Source of the DNA: an uncultured Ruminococcus sp.
GTDB taxonomy: Bacteria > Bacillota > Clostridia > Oscillospirales > Ruminococcaceae
Direction: 5' to 3'
Assembly (NCBI GenBank): GCA_947178195.1
Contig: CAMWXM010000057.1
Coordinates: forward strand, 1-13,779
Length of the DNA: 13,779 nt
The position numbers and the translations under genes were made by a program. How positions within the stretch are numbered: position 1 is the stretch's first letter; each line of letters begins with the position of its first letter. Of the stretch, positions 1 to 6,970 are shown piece after piece. The notes beneath the pieces were generated by a model, which saw only the letters and a program-made list of their open reading frames with translations, was not told where the DNA came from and did no database searches.

Positions 1-118
1 TGTATCTGTCGAAATTATCAGGAAACATTGATATGATTTTCTTTGCTAACAGACTTTTGCCGCCAATCCATGGAAGTAGGTAATTCGAAGAATTATTAAA
101 AGGAGAAATTATATCAAA
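1..118 (-). CDS. D12-class N6-adenine DNA methyltransferase, N-terminal part only (runs off the left edge)
   Basis: The minus-strand frame that follows the stop of the NAD-kinase-like gene stays open to the window edge. It encodes a peptide with LPWIGGKSLLAKKI and then MFPDNFDRY. This resembles the start of Dam/D12-class (MethyltransfD12) adenine methylases, where a W-x-GGK motif precedes a conserved P-x-x-F-x-x-Y segment; the FxGxG cofactor motif would lie outside the window. No ATG, GTG or TTG occurs between the preceding stop and the conserved segment, and no ribosome site is visible. The gene may therefore be 5'-truncated, a remnant fused behind its neighbour. It could be of phage or mobile-element origin, since stand-alone D12 enzymes are frequent there, but only about 39 codons can be read. 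Confidence 0.55.
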
Positions 119-1054
119 TTAAACTATCAAATTTCCCTTTTTATCGGCAATTCCCACAGATGCGACAGATCCTGAGTTGAATTGCAGGAAATCCGATTCT
201 ATACCGTCGCTGAAAATCACGCCGTTTTCGGGCATGAACGATTTAACTATCATCGGTTGATTTTTCTCTATTCGTCCGAAAACGATATCCGCACCGGTAG
301 ATCGACTGGGAAAAGGTTCTCTCACGGTGAAGTAGAGACAATCCGAATCCCAGTCAAGGTGGCGTGGGAGTACAGGTATTGTGTTGATTCCGCAGTATCT
401 GTCGATTCCAGCCGCACCTGCAATGATACTTTTCAGCCAGCCGGTTGAACCGAGTCCGGTGGAGAATATGATTCCGCTGGAGGACTGCGCCTCTTTTTTT
501 CCGTTGTGACAGATCTCGTATCTTGCAGAGACATGAGTTTTCTGTCCGATAAACAGATCGTTTACACCGCATAGTGTCTGACCGTCATTCAGTTCGGCAA
601 GGGCAAGCGTAATTGACTTTACACGACGTTTTCCGCCGAAAGTCTCCGGTACAATTTTCGGGAGATCGGCGGCAGAGAATGGAAGTAGAACACCGTCCCA
701 GCGTTGAGGATCGGGATTAACTCCTATAAGCCTCTGTGTGGTGAGATATTTCAGAACATTGGCTACAAGTCCGTCTCTGCCCACAGCGATAACAAGGTCT
801 TCCGCACCAAAAAGATAGTTGGATATCTGCTCTCTGTCAACAATTTGCAGACGAGCATAGGTTTCCAGAAAGGAAACTGCTGTTCGGACTGCCTTGTAGT
901 AGGTTTCGTGCTCTGACTTGTAATCGCTGAAATCTCCGCCGTGATGCTCAATATAGAATTCAGCCTGACTTTCTGTATTATAGCGATAAATGAGCTGTTC
1001 AAGACGTGTTTTCTGCGTTATCAGGACAATTTTGTTTTCTGTTGTTCTGTCCAT
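119..1054 (-). CDS. NAD kinase-like (ATP-NAD kinase fold) protein
   Basis: This 311-residue protein has the motif order of the NAD kinase family, which phosphorylates NAD to NADP in the cytoplasm. It has a GRDG nucleotide motif at about residues 92-95 (the family usually has GGDG), GVNPDP at 111-116, an NDLFIG segment at 165-170, and a serine/glycine-rich STGLGSTGW motif at 198-206 that matches the family's STPTGSTAY signature. Length fits the family (about 270-310). The start ATG overlaps the stop of the SPFH gene by one base (TAATG), so the two are translationally coupled. It is the last gene of the Nudix-SPFH-NADK operon. The Gly-to-Arg change in GGDG, and Leu in place of the following Thr, are unusual. 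The protein could be a divergent NADK-like enzyme acting on another nucleotide or sugar rather than the housekeeping NadK. Confidence 0.75.
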   Translation of the reverse strand: MDRTTENKIVLITQKTRLEQLIYRYNTESQAEFYIEHHGGDFSDYKSEHETYYKAVRTAVSFLETYARLQIVDREQISNYLFGAEDLVIAVGRDGLVANVLKYLTTQRLIGVNPDPQRWDGVLLPFSAADLPKIVPETFGGKRRVKSITLALAELNDGQTLCGVNDLFIGQKTHVSARYEICHNGKKEAQSSSGIIFSTGLGSTGWLKSIIAGAAGIDRYCGINTIPVLPRHLDWDSDCLYFTVREPFPSRSTGADIVFGRIEKNQPMIVKSFMPENGVIFSDGIESDFLQFNSGSVASVGIADKKGNLIV

Positions 1055-2091
1055 TAGCTTGCTCTCCCTGTCAGACTTTCAAGAAGGTCAGGAGTTATAT
1101 TGAGCGTACCGATTTTTGCACTGCTTGCTGCAAGCTTTTCGAATGCTTGTGCAATCATTTTTTCAGGATCCATATTGAGCGTTGCAAGAGCCACAAGAAC
1201 CTCTGCGCTCAGTTTTCCGTAAGCCTCCATTACTGCACCGATACGGTAAGCCTCAGCGTCTGCGTCTTTTTTGGCGTTCTCAAACCGAAGCTCGGCAAGC
1301 TCTTTGCGTTTTCTTTCAAGCAGAATTTCAGCGTCAATCTTCATTTGTTCACGCTCTGCCTCGCTCTGCGTTCTGATTTTTGCAATTTCGTTTTCACGCT
1401 CAAGAATCATGCGCTTAGTCTGAATTTCCGTCTCCTTGATCTTCTTCTTTTTCTCCTCGACAGAAATTTCCGTATTCAGCTCATTTTCCTTGACACGACG
1501 TTCCTGTTCGATAGAAGCGTTTCGCCTTACGTACAGTGCGTCATCGGACTGTTTAAGAATATCCTCACGGGTTTTGGCTTCAAGAGCACGGGATGTTTCA
1601 CTGTTTGGAGCAATTTTCAGAACAGAAAAACCTGTCACAGAAATGCCGAGCGCTTTAAGCTCATCATTTTTCTGCATTTCAGCCAGAACCTGAACGGCAA
1701 GCTCCTGACTCGACTGAATAGCGTTCGTCATGACAGAAATGCCGATACGGCTTTTTACCAGAACCTCGGCAATATTGACGATACGTTTCGACAGCTTCGC
1801 CATAGGATTATTGTTATACTGCTTCGTTTTCAGGTTAACCGAGAAATCCATTGCACCAGCGATTTTCTTGTAATCAAGGATACGATAAGTAATCTGTCCC
1901 TGAACGCTTACAGTCTGGAAATCCTGCGTTGTTTCCTGAAAAATAAAATCAGCGTCAATATTGGACACAGGAATTGAGCAGGCAGATGTGTTTTTCTCCA
2001 GAAACAGGAATGAAAGTCCCATGCCCTCGGCTTTGAGTTTGCCTTTTCTGTAGTAAAGAACATATTCGTTCGGTAAAAATTTTATATACAT
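1054..2091 (-). CDS. SPFH/band-7 (prohibitin/flotillin-like) protein
   Basis: This protein of 345 residues has an N-terminal SPFH-like beta/alpha domain (about residues 1-175) followed by a long charged helix rich in E, K and R (about 175-285) that should form a coiled coil. It ends in an alanine-rich helix and a short GTLNITPDLLESL tail. Family members form large membrane-associated ring or cage oligomers. Here I see no N-terminal hydrophobic transmembrane segment, so membrane contact, if any, would be peripheral. The gene sits six bases downstream of the Nudix gene, with an AAAGGAT ribosome site overlapping that gene's last codons. Its stop overlaps the start of the NAD-kinase-like gene. 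The context suggests a scaffold for the NAD-related proteins, but that role is inferred from the operon alone. Confidence 0.8.
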   Translation of the reverse strand: MYIKFLPNEYVLYYRKGKLKAEGMGLSFLFLEKNTSACSIPVSNIDADFIFQETTQDFQTVSVQGQITYRILDYKKIAGAMDFSVNLKTKQYNNNPMAKLSKRIVNIAEVLVKSRIGISVMTNAIQSSQELAVQVLAEMQKNDELKALGISVTGFSVLKIAPNSETSRALEAKTREDILKQSDDALYVRRNASIEQERRVKENELNTEISVEEKKKKIKETEIQTKRMILERENEIAKIRTQSEAEREQMKIDAEILLERKRKELAELRFENAKKDADAEAYRIGAVMEAYGKLSAEVLVALATLNMDPEKMIAQAFEKLAASSAKIGTLNITPDLLESLTGRAS

Positions 2092-2097
2092 AGTTCA

Positions 2098-2913
2098 TTA
2101 ATCCTTTCGTTTGAATAGTTTAGCAGGTCTGTGTCCTGCGCCTGAGGTGTATTCGTCTGTTTCAACCACATATTCTGCTGCCTTGCGGCGGAAATTTGCC
2201 GGCAGAACGGAAATATTCATTATCGTCTCCTGTACTCTCTGAAGCTGTGTAAGGGTGAATTTTTCGGGAAGAAAATCGAATATCCCACTGAAGCTCTCCG
2301 CCTCGCTGCGAAGATTTGAAAGTGCGGCGGCTATCATTTTTGCATGATCGAAAGCTATTTCACCTCTGTCGATTATTTCAAAGCTTGTTCTGCGGAATTT
2401 TGTCTCACGTTCCGAAAGAACTGCATTAAGACTGATATCACCGTTTTTCAGTTCCAGACGGTAATGACCGTCTGCTTCACGCTCAAATGAAACATCGAAC
2501 CAACGGGCTTCCTCGGCGTCGTCACCGCCCATTTCCGACACGGAGCTTTCGCTGATTATCGAGGCAAAAGCATTGGAAATAATGCGTCCTCTGGGGTCTC
2601 GTTCCGGATCACTGAAAACGTTCACAAGCATAAGGGAAGCAGGAGCTATATTCGTCTCCTCCACTATCTCACGCATAGCGCACTCCTCAATGGTTTCGTC
2701 ACCTCTTAAAAATCCTCCCGGCAAAGCCCAGCAGCCTTTGAAGGGAAACTCTCCACGCTTGACAAGCAGCAGAGAAAGTCTGCTTTCAGGCTCTTTACGG
2801 TAGCTTTCCTCCTCTGTTCGTCTTATCATGAATGCTGCAACGTCTGCTGTAACGGACGGTCTTTCGTAATCTTCGATATGGTAATTATTAAGAAATTCTT
2901 TTTCTGACTTCAT
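2098..2913 (-). CDS. Nudix hydrolase-type protein with NrtR-like winged-helix C-terminus
   Basis: This 271-residue protein has two parts. The first (about residues 20-180) is a Nudix domain with a nearly canonical box starting at G67: GFLRGDE, then REIVEETNI. Only the late glycine of REUxEExGU is replaced, by Asn. The second part (about 205-271), with LPEKFTLTQLQRV, FRRKAAEYV and a GHRPAKLFK tail, matches the winged-helix domain of NrtR-type regulators. NrtR proteins use a Nudix domain to sense ADP-ribose and repress NAD-metabolism genes. The kept catalytic glutamates mean hydrolysis of ADP-ribose or a similar compound is also possible. An AGAAAGGAGC ribosome site sits before the ATG. The gene is the first of its operon, and palindromes that overlap its promoter are candidates for autoregulation. 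Confidence 0.82.
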   Translation of the reverse strand: MKSEKEFLNNYHIEDYERPSVTADVAAFMIRRTEEESYRKEPESRLSLLLVKRGEFPFKGCWALPGGFLRGDETIEECAMREIVEETNIAPASLMLVNVFSDPERDPRGRIISNAFASIISESSVSEMGGDDAEEARWFDVSFEREADGHYRLELKNGDISLNAVLSERETKFRRTSFEIIDRGEIAFDHAKMIAAALSNLRSEAESFSGIFDFLPEKFTLTQLQRVQETIMNISVLPANFRRKAAEYVVETDEYTSGAGHRPAKLFKRKD

Positions 2914-2941
2914 TGGATATCTGCTCCTTTCTGTTATTTAC

Positions 2942-2971
2942 ATTATGATAATATCACAAAGATAATATTAT
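2942..2971. promoter_or_regulatory. Candidate operator overlapping the Nudix-operon promoter
   Basis: Two short palindromes overlap the promoter: ATTAT-G-ATAAT at 2942-2952 over the -10 box and ATAATATTAT at 2962-2971 in the spacer and -35 edge. The octamer GATAATAT also occurs twice as a direct repeat (2947-2954 and 2961-2968). The position suits a repressor site for the NrtR-like product of the first gene. AT-rich DNA makes such palindromes common, so this is only a candidate. Confidence 0.35.
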
Positions 2972-2976
2972 GTCAA
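2948..2976 (-). promoter_or_regulatory. Sigma-70-type promoter of the Nudix-SPFH-NADK operon
   Basis: On the minus strand TTGACA (2976-2971) is followed after exactly 17 bases by TATTAT (2953-2948). The -10 box lies about 35 bases upstream of the Nudix ATG. This is close to consensus. Confidence 0.8.
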
Positions 2977-3154
2977 GTGCTTTTTAAAAAATTGTTAGAT
3001 GTTACAATTATTCATAATTAAATTTGGCAGATTCGACTGAATGAACAAAAATATATCAATAGAATCATATATTCAGACATTACTGATTATTTTCGATTTG
3101 AGAGAAGAATTTCTATTGTGGTGTTATGTCACGACAATTTAGATTGTTCCTTAT

Positions 3155-3177
3155 AAAACAAAATGATACTTTGTTTT
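3155..3177. repeat. Inverted repeat in the divergent intergenic region
   Basis: AAAACAAA and TTTGTTTT are separated by seven bases, giving a perfect 8-bp stem. It lies between the two divergent operons. It is too AT-rich for a convincing terminator and could be a protein-binding site. No function is assigned. Confidence 0.4.
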
Positions 3178-3181
3178 GGTA

Positions 3182-3217
3182 TTATGCACATTTTTTCAGA
3201 AATACTATTGTGCATAA
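3182..3217. repeat. 9-bp inverted repeat TTATGCACA / TGTGCATAA
   Basis: TTATGCACA (3182-3190) and TGTGCATAA (3209-3217) are perfect inverted arms separated by 18 bases. They lie about 20 bases upstream of the -35 box of the tetR-AKR operon. The spacing suggests two half-sites for a dimeric or looping regulator. Together with the preceding repeat and the two promoters, this is all I see in the 384-base gap 2914-3297. Confidence 0.45.
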
Positions 3218-3236
3218 CAACGAAATTGAATCTGGT

Positions 3237-3281
3237 CATTGACTAAATTCAATAAATGCGTTATACTAAATACAGTCAATG
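3237..3281. promoter_or_regulatory. Inverted repeat framing the tetR promoter, candidate TetR operator
   Basis: CATTGACT (3237-3244, covering the -35 box) and AGTCAATG (3274-3281, near the expected transcription start) are perfect 8-bp inverted arms 29 bases apart. A TetR-family repressor usually autoregulates by binding close to its own promoter. The long spacing would need two bound dimers or looping, so the match to a single TetR operator is uncertain. Confidence 0.45.
3239..3267 (+). promoter_or_regulatory. Sigma-70-type promoter of the tetR-AKR operon
   Basis: TTGACT (3239-3244) is followed after 17 bases by TATACT (3262-3267), about 30 bases upstream of the TetR ATG and its GGAGG ribosome site. 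Confidence 0.8.
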
Positions 3282-3297
3282 AAAGGAGGAACAGCTC

Positions 3298-3894
3298 ATG
3301 GGAAAGCGACAGGAGGCTGCACTTGAAACAAAACAAAAGCTGATAGATGCAGTAAAAAAATTATCGAAAACTAAGGCGTATCATGAAATGTCCATAGATG
3401 ACATTACGCAGACGGCAGGTGTGGCAAAGGGAACGTTTTACACCTATTTCAAGCGCAGAGAGGATATTATATCCTTGATTGCCTATGAAGATTTTGATAA
3501 GTCACTAAAAGGGATTGTTGATGAGAAATTGGATGTTGCTGAAAAAATCACGCTTTTTCTTAACGATTCTGCTTTCATTATTCAGGAAAATTCGCTTCAA
3601 ATTGCACAGCAGTGGTATCGCAGTGTAACTTCGCCTCTTGATGGTGATACGCTCGGAATGGATAAATTAAACTATGACAGAAGCTTTATTGAGAACTGTC
3701 TGCAAAGTGCAGCGGGTAATGGAACATTGCAGTCAAATACACCAATTTCGTCACTTTCGTTGCAGATTATTTCGGCATATTATGGTGCTGTTGCATTGTG
3801 GTGTATGTCGGACGGGGAAATAACACATACAGAGATTATAAAGGACTTCTGCAAGGAGAGTCTTTCAAAAATTATAAACGCATACAGGAGGTAA
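3298..3894 (+). CDS. TetR/AcrR-family transcriptional regulator
   Basis: This 198-residue protein has a typical TetR N-terminal DNA-binding domain. Helices 2-3 span about residues 32-51, with SIDDITQTAGVAKGTFYTYF as the helix-turn-helix signature. The ligand-binding C-terminal domain is divergent, as usual. The start follows GAAAGGAGG at good spacing. It is the first gene of an operon with two aldo/keto reductases; the AGGAGG that serves the next gene lies in its last codons. The likely role is a repressor of its own operon that is released by an electrophile or carbonyl compound, but the ligand cannot be read from the sequence. Confidence 0.9.
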   Translation: MGKRQEAALETKQKLIDAVKKLSKTKAYHEMSIDDITQTAGVAKGTFYTYFKRREDIISLIAYEDFDKSLKGIVDEKLDVAEKITLFLNDSAFIIQENSLQIAQQWYRSVTSPLDGDTLGMDKLNYDRSFIENCLQSAAGNGTLQSNTPISSLSLQIISAYYGAVALWCMSDGEITHTEIIKDFCKESLSKIINAYRR

Positions 3895-3897
3895 TTT

Positions 3898-4749
3898 ATG
3901 GAGTGCAAAACATTATCTAACGGAATTAAAATGCCTATGGCTGGATTTGGCGTCTATCAGGTGCCGGATTATGAACAGTGCGAACAGAGCGTACTTGATG
4001 CGCTGAATGCAGGATACCGGCTTATTGATACTGCGGAGACCTATATGAATGAAGAGGCTGTCGGTTCAGCAATTAAGAAAAGCGGTCTTAAACGTGATGA
4101 GATATTTGTCACATCTAAAATATGGCTTTCCAATTTTGGATATGAAAAAACGAAAAAGGCATACGAGGCAGGTCTGAAAAGGCTTGGTATGGAATATATG
4201 GATCTGATACTGCTGCACCAGTCATTGTCCGATTATTACGGTGCATGGAGGGCATTGGAGGAGCTTTACAAGGAAGGTAAGGTAAGAGCTATCGGTGTAT
4301 CAAACTTCTATCCCGAAAGATTGACTGATCTCTGTATGAATGCTGAGATAAAGCCTATGGTAAACCAGATTGAGTGTCATCCTTTCTTCCAGAGATGTAC
4401 TGACCTTGAATGTGCAGAGCATTTTGAAGTTGCAATTGAAGCGTGGGCTCCGTTTGCTGAGGGTGGTAGAGGTATCTTTACAAATGAGATATTAACTGAA
4501 ATTGCAGAGGCACACAATAAAACTGTTGCACAGGTTATTCTTCGCTGGAATGTCCAGCGAGGTGTAGTGGTAATTCCGAAGTCTATTCACAAAGAACGCA
4601 TAGAGGAGAATATCAACATATTTAATTTCACTTTGACCGACGATGAAATGCAGAAAATCAATACACTCGACACAGGTCATACAGAAATAATTGATCATTA
4701 CGACTGGCATATTGCCGAGTTTTTAAATACTGTAAATGGCAGAGAATAA
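3898..4749 (+). CDS. Aldo/keto reductase (first of two paralogues)
   Basis: This 283-residue TIM-barrel oxidoreductase is full length for the bacterial AKR family, whose members reduce aldehydes and ketones with NADPH in the cytoplasm. The catalytic tetrad is intact: D44 (in GYRLIDTAETY), Y49, K74 (VTSKIW) and H107 (LLHQS). The C-terminal cofactor motif IPKS followed by R and EN is present near residues 225-238. The start is three bases after the TetR stop, with AGGAGG overlapping that stop. It and the next gene share the same length, tetrad positions and framework, so they look like a tandem duplication that has diverged. The natural substrate is not recognisable. Confidence 0.9.
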   Translation: MECKTLSNGIKMPMAGFGVYQVPDYEQCEQSVLDALNAGYRLIDTAETYMNEEAVGSAIKKSGLKRDEIFVTSKIWLSNFGYEKTKKAYEAGLKRLGMEYMDLILLHQSLSDYYGAWRALEELYKEGKVRAIGVSNFYPERLTDLCMNAEIKPMVNQIECHPFFQRCTDLECAEHFEVAIEAWAPFAEGGRGIFTNEILTEIAEAHNKTVAQVILRWNVQRGVVVIPKSIHKERIEENINIFNFTLTDDEMQKINTLDTGHTEIIDHYDWHIAEFLNTVNGRE

Positions 4750-4762
4750 GGAGGACATTATA

Positions 4763-5614
4763 ATGGAAATGGTTACTTTAAATGATGGTGTAAAAATACC
4801 CGCCGTCGGTTTCGGTGTGTTCATGATACCGGCAGACGGCAGTACCTACAAGGCAGTCCGTGAGGCACTTGCTGCAGGTTATCGCCATATTGACACAGCA
4901 ACGGCTTACTTCAACGAAGAGGAAGTCGGAAAGGCAGTTCGTGACAGCGGCATCCCAAGAGAGGAAATCTTTGTGACAAGCAAGCTGTGGCTTTCACATT
5001 ATGGCTATGAACGTGCCAAAATCGGTATAGAGCGTACATTGCGCAAGCTTGGTTTGGATTATATTGATCTTTATCTGATCCATCAACCCTATGATGATGT
5101 TCCCGGTGCATGGAAAGCAATGGAGGAGGCAAAGGCAGAGGGCAAGCTGCGTTCGATTGGTGTTTCCAACATGACACCTAAAATATGGAATGAATTTGTC
5201 CCGCAGTTTTCCACTATGCCCTCCGTTAATCAGGTGGAGTGCAATCCATTCTCACAGCAGAAAGAACTGCGTGTACTCATGGCGCAGAACGATGTCAAGA
5301 TTGAATGCTGGTATCCGCTTGGTCATGGAAATGCTGAACTGCTGAATCATTCTACCGTTACTGAACTTGCAAAAAAGTACGGCAAGGACGCAGGACAGAT
5401 CATTCTCCGTTTTGAGGTGCAGGAGGGATTCATTACACTTCCGAAATCTTCAAACCCCGATCGTATCAGGAGTAATATCGATATATTTGATTTCATTCTA
5501 ACAGATTTGGAAATGGATTCTATTCGTGCTCTTGATACAGGTAAAACTTCGCATGATCCCGAAGCGCCTGGTGTCGGTGAATCACTGCTGAATGCATTTG
5601 TAGTTGAAGATTAA
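4763..5614 (+). CDS. Aldo/keto reductase (second paralogue)
   Basis: This is a full-length 283-residue aldo/keto reductase with D44 (in GYRHIDTATAY), Y49, K74 (VTSKLW) and H107 (LIHQP) as the catalytic tetrad and an LPKS/R/N cofactor motif near the end. I chose the ATG at 4763 because TAAGGAGG at 4747-4754, overlapping the stop of the first reductase, lies at good spacing. The in-frame ATG 27 bases upstream would overlap the previous gene and lacks a ribosome site. Codon choice looks slightly more GC-rich than in its paralogue. It is probably co-transcribed with the TetR regulator and acts on a similar class of carbonyl compound. Confidence 0.9.
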   Translation: MEMVTLNDGVKIPAVGFGVFMIPADGSTYKAVREALAAGYRHIDTATAYFNEEEVGKAVRDSGIPREEIFVTSKLWLSHYGYERAKIGIERTLRKLGLDYIDLYLIHQPYDDVPGAWKAMEEAKAEGKLRSIGVSNMTPKIWNEFVPQFSTMPSVNQVECNPFSQQKELRVLMAQNDVKIECWYPLGHGNAELLNHSTVTELAKKYGKDAGQIILRFEVQEGFITLPKSSNPDRIRSNIDIFDFILTDLEMDSIRALDTGKTSHDPEAPGVGESLLNAFVVED

Positions 5615-6200
5615 TATTGAAAGGAGTAAAGGCTCATGTACAATAAAATTAAGTGAAGAAGAAGAAGAGCTATTGAACAATTTTAAAAATCTGTCTGAAA
5701 AATCTAAAATAAAAATTATGGAAAGAACTAAAACATTAGCCGAGATTGATGCCGAAGCCAAGAAAGAAGAAAAGAAAAAATCAAAATGTATTGAAATGCA
5801 TGAAATCCCTGGGTACATAGAATCTTATACACTTCCGGCATCAGCAGGAAAAGGCGTTGACCTTGATGCTTGTGAAAAAATAATGTTAAAAGTAAAAGAC
5901 AAGAGACTTATAATCGAAGCTAATTTTGCTGTAAGAATTTCTGGTGACAGCATGGAACCGGAATTTCACGATGGTGAATATGCTCTTGTCAGAACTCAGC
6001 CGCAAATTGAACAAGGAAGCATCGGTATTTTTACAGTAAATTCAGATGGATATATAAAGAAGCTCGGAGCAGGAGAGCTTATCTCTTTAAATCCTAAATA
6101 TGAGAATATAAAACTTCATGAATATGATGACGTTCGCTGCCGTGGCAAGGTTATAGGTACTCTTGATCCGGAGGATATTATAAGTATAGAAGAATATTAG
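5604..6200 (+). CDS. S24/LexA-like peptidase domain protein lacking its HTH domain (likely a truncated repressor)
   Basis: The readable frame gives 198 residues. It has a charged linker, an Ala-Gly cleavage pair at 81-82 (LPASAGKG), the nucleophile Ser116 in SGDSMEPEF and the general-base Lys at 152-153 (GYIKKL). This is the self-cleaving half of a LexA/CI-type repressor. The usual N-terminal XRE helix-turn-helix is absent. The only good ribosome site (GAAAGGAG) serves the ATG at 5636, which encodes MYNKIK and then hits TGA at 5654. MYNKIK is a plausible start of an XRE domain, so an internal deletion with a frame change probably removed the HTH. Translation of the S24 part would need the poorly placed ATG at 5604, inside the end of the reductase gene, or the ATG at 5718. 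It is probably non-functional as a repressor. Confidence 0.65.
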   Translation: MKINIERSKGSCTIKLSEEEEELLNNFKNLSEKSKIKIMERTKTLAEIDAEAKKEEKKKSKCIEMHEIPGYIESYTLPASAGKGVDLDACEKIMLKVKDKRLIIEANFAVRISGDSMEPEFHDGEYALVRTQPQIEQGSIGIFTVNSDGYIKKLGAGELISLNPKYENIKLHEYDDVRCRGKVIGTLDPEDIISIEEY

Positions 6201-6204
6201 AATA

Positions 6205-6370
6205 GTTTCCATCCCCTATATTTATTGTAATTTTTTTAATCATATATAAGCTTTTTTGATTTTTTTTCATAAACCGCCTATTTACAACGTTTGCATAGAT
6301 TATTAAAAAAATAATAGGATAGAAACAAGTTTCCATCCCTCTTCGCTTTAGTTTCCATGTTTCCATCCTG
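6205..6370. repeat. Four dispersed copies of a GTTTCCATC-type repeat
   Basis: GTTTCCAT followed mostly by CC occurs at 6205-6216, 6329-6340, 6351-6358 and 6359-6370, the last two back to back. They lie in an AT-rich, gene-free stretch behind the S24 remnant. They may be protein-binding iterons or remains of a mobile element. I see no coding sense in them. Confidence 0.5.
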
Positions 6371-6400
6371 TTTTCAACATAAAATTTTAAGTTTTTAAAA

Positions 6401-6466
6401 AAGCGTTTTAGAACCTTTTAAATTTTAAACAACGTAAATACGTGATTTAAAGGCTTTTTAACGCTT
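6401..6466. repeat. Large imperfect inverted repeat
   Basis: The arms are AAGCGTT (6401-6407) with CCTTTTAAAT (6414-6423), paired with ATTTAAAGG (6445-6453) and AACGCTT (6460-6466). Six-base internal loops on both sides make it symmetrical. Its apex holds CGTAAATACGTGATTT, which recurs with small changes at 6589-6604. This, the GTTTCCATC repeats and the terminator are all I see in 6201-6623. Confidence 0.45.
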
Positions 6467-6485
6467 CTGATGATAAAATAAAAAA

Positions 6486-6531
6486 ATTGCCTGATAATCG
6501 GATTTTACCGAAAATCGGGCAATATTTTTTT
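6486..6531. terminator. Bidirectional rho-independent terminator
   Basis: ATTGCCTGAT (6486-6495) pairs with ATCGGGCAAT (6514-6523) over 10 bp including one G-U. An inner TCGG/CCGA stem closes a six-base loop. A T-run follows on the plus strand (6525-6531) and an A-run precedes it (6478-6486), which gives a T-run on the minus strand. It lies between the plus-strand S24 remnant and the end of the minus-strand toxin array and can stop transcription from both sides. Confidence 0.85.
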
Positions 6532-6623
6532 GACACGTTAATTTATTTAATTTTGTTTTTTCTTAACTTTTCACACTTCGTAATCGCCGTAGATACGTGA
6601 TTTCAAAGTGAATTTTCGCCTTT

Positions 6624-6955
6624 TCACTGCTTTTTCTTGATTTTCACGTATTTGGTGTTTTGCTTGTCAAATAACAATTGTGCGTATCCGGATAATCCGC
6701 CAATAACAGCCCCACTTAAAGCTCCTATTAGCATTCCTGTGAGAATTCCTACGCCTATTCCTTGTAGTCCCGGTATAAAAAGACATGTAACAGCAACTAT
6801 AATTTCAATTGCTAAAACGATTTCTTTCCAATGCTCTTTACACCAATCTCCGACTTTTTCCAAGCCGTCGCAGAACTTTTCCCAACCTGACATTCTGGTT
6901 TCAGGTAAGAATACTCTTTATAGAAATCTTCCTTCGCTTTTGACACCGCATTCGC
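6624..6955 (-). pseudogene. Pre-toxin remnant: amphipathic and glycine-zipper segment, truncated
   Basis: The frame from 6893 to 6624 encodes 89 residues: MSGWEKFCDGLEKVGDWCKE, a hydrophobic helix, and a glycine-zipper segment (GIGVGILTGMLIGALSG and onward). It then breaks off into an unrelated lysine-rich tail. Upstream, 6955-6896, another frame reads KEDFYKEYSYLKP, which continues naturally into the zipper frame if one base were restored near 6895. This is the segment that normally precedes the Hint domain in Hint-linked polymorphic toxins and may help the toxin cross or enter membranes. An 87-bp part is almost identical to a second copy at 8697-8783. With no Hint and no toxin tip, it is a dead remnant at the downstream end of the array. 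Confidence 0.75.
6677..6763. repeat. Glycine-zipper DNA repeat, copy 1
   Basis: This 87-base block matches 8697-8783 without gaps, with only two differences (6714 and 6729). Flanking sequence is unrelated on the left. It marks a recent duplication or gene conversion between pre-toxin remnants. Confidence 0.9.
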
Positions 6956-6970
6956 TTAGGTTTATAATTA

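Noticed and set aside
1006..1977. Long plus-strand open frame opposite the SPFH gene
   Set aside because: It is antisense to a well-supported coding gene, is cysteine- and phenylalanine-rich without domains, and has no ribosome site.
6178..6366. 62-codon minus-strand frame across the GTTTCCATC repeats
   Set aside because: It has low-complexity, AT-driven composition, no ribosome site and no recognisable domain. It overlaps the end of the S24 gene, and the repeats explain its Met-Glu-Thr repetitions.
6205..6370. Possible CRISPR array from the GTTTCCATC repeats
   Set aside because: The units are only 8-12 bases, the spacing is irregular (124, 22 and 8 bases), and no cas genes are present.
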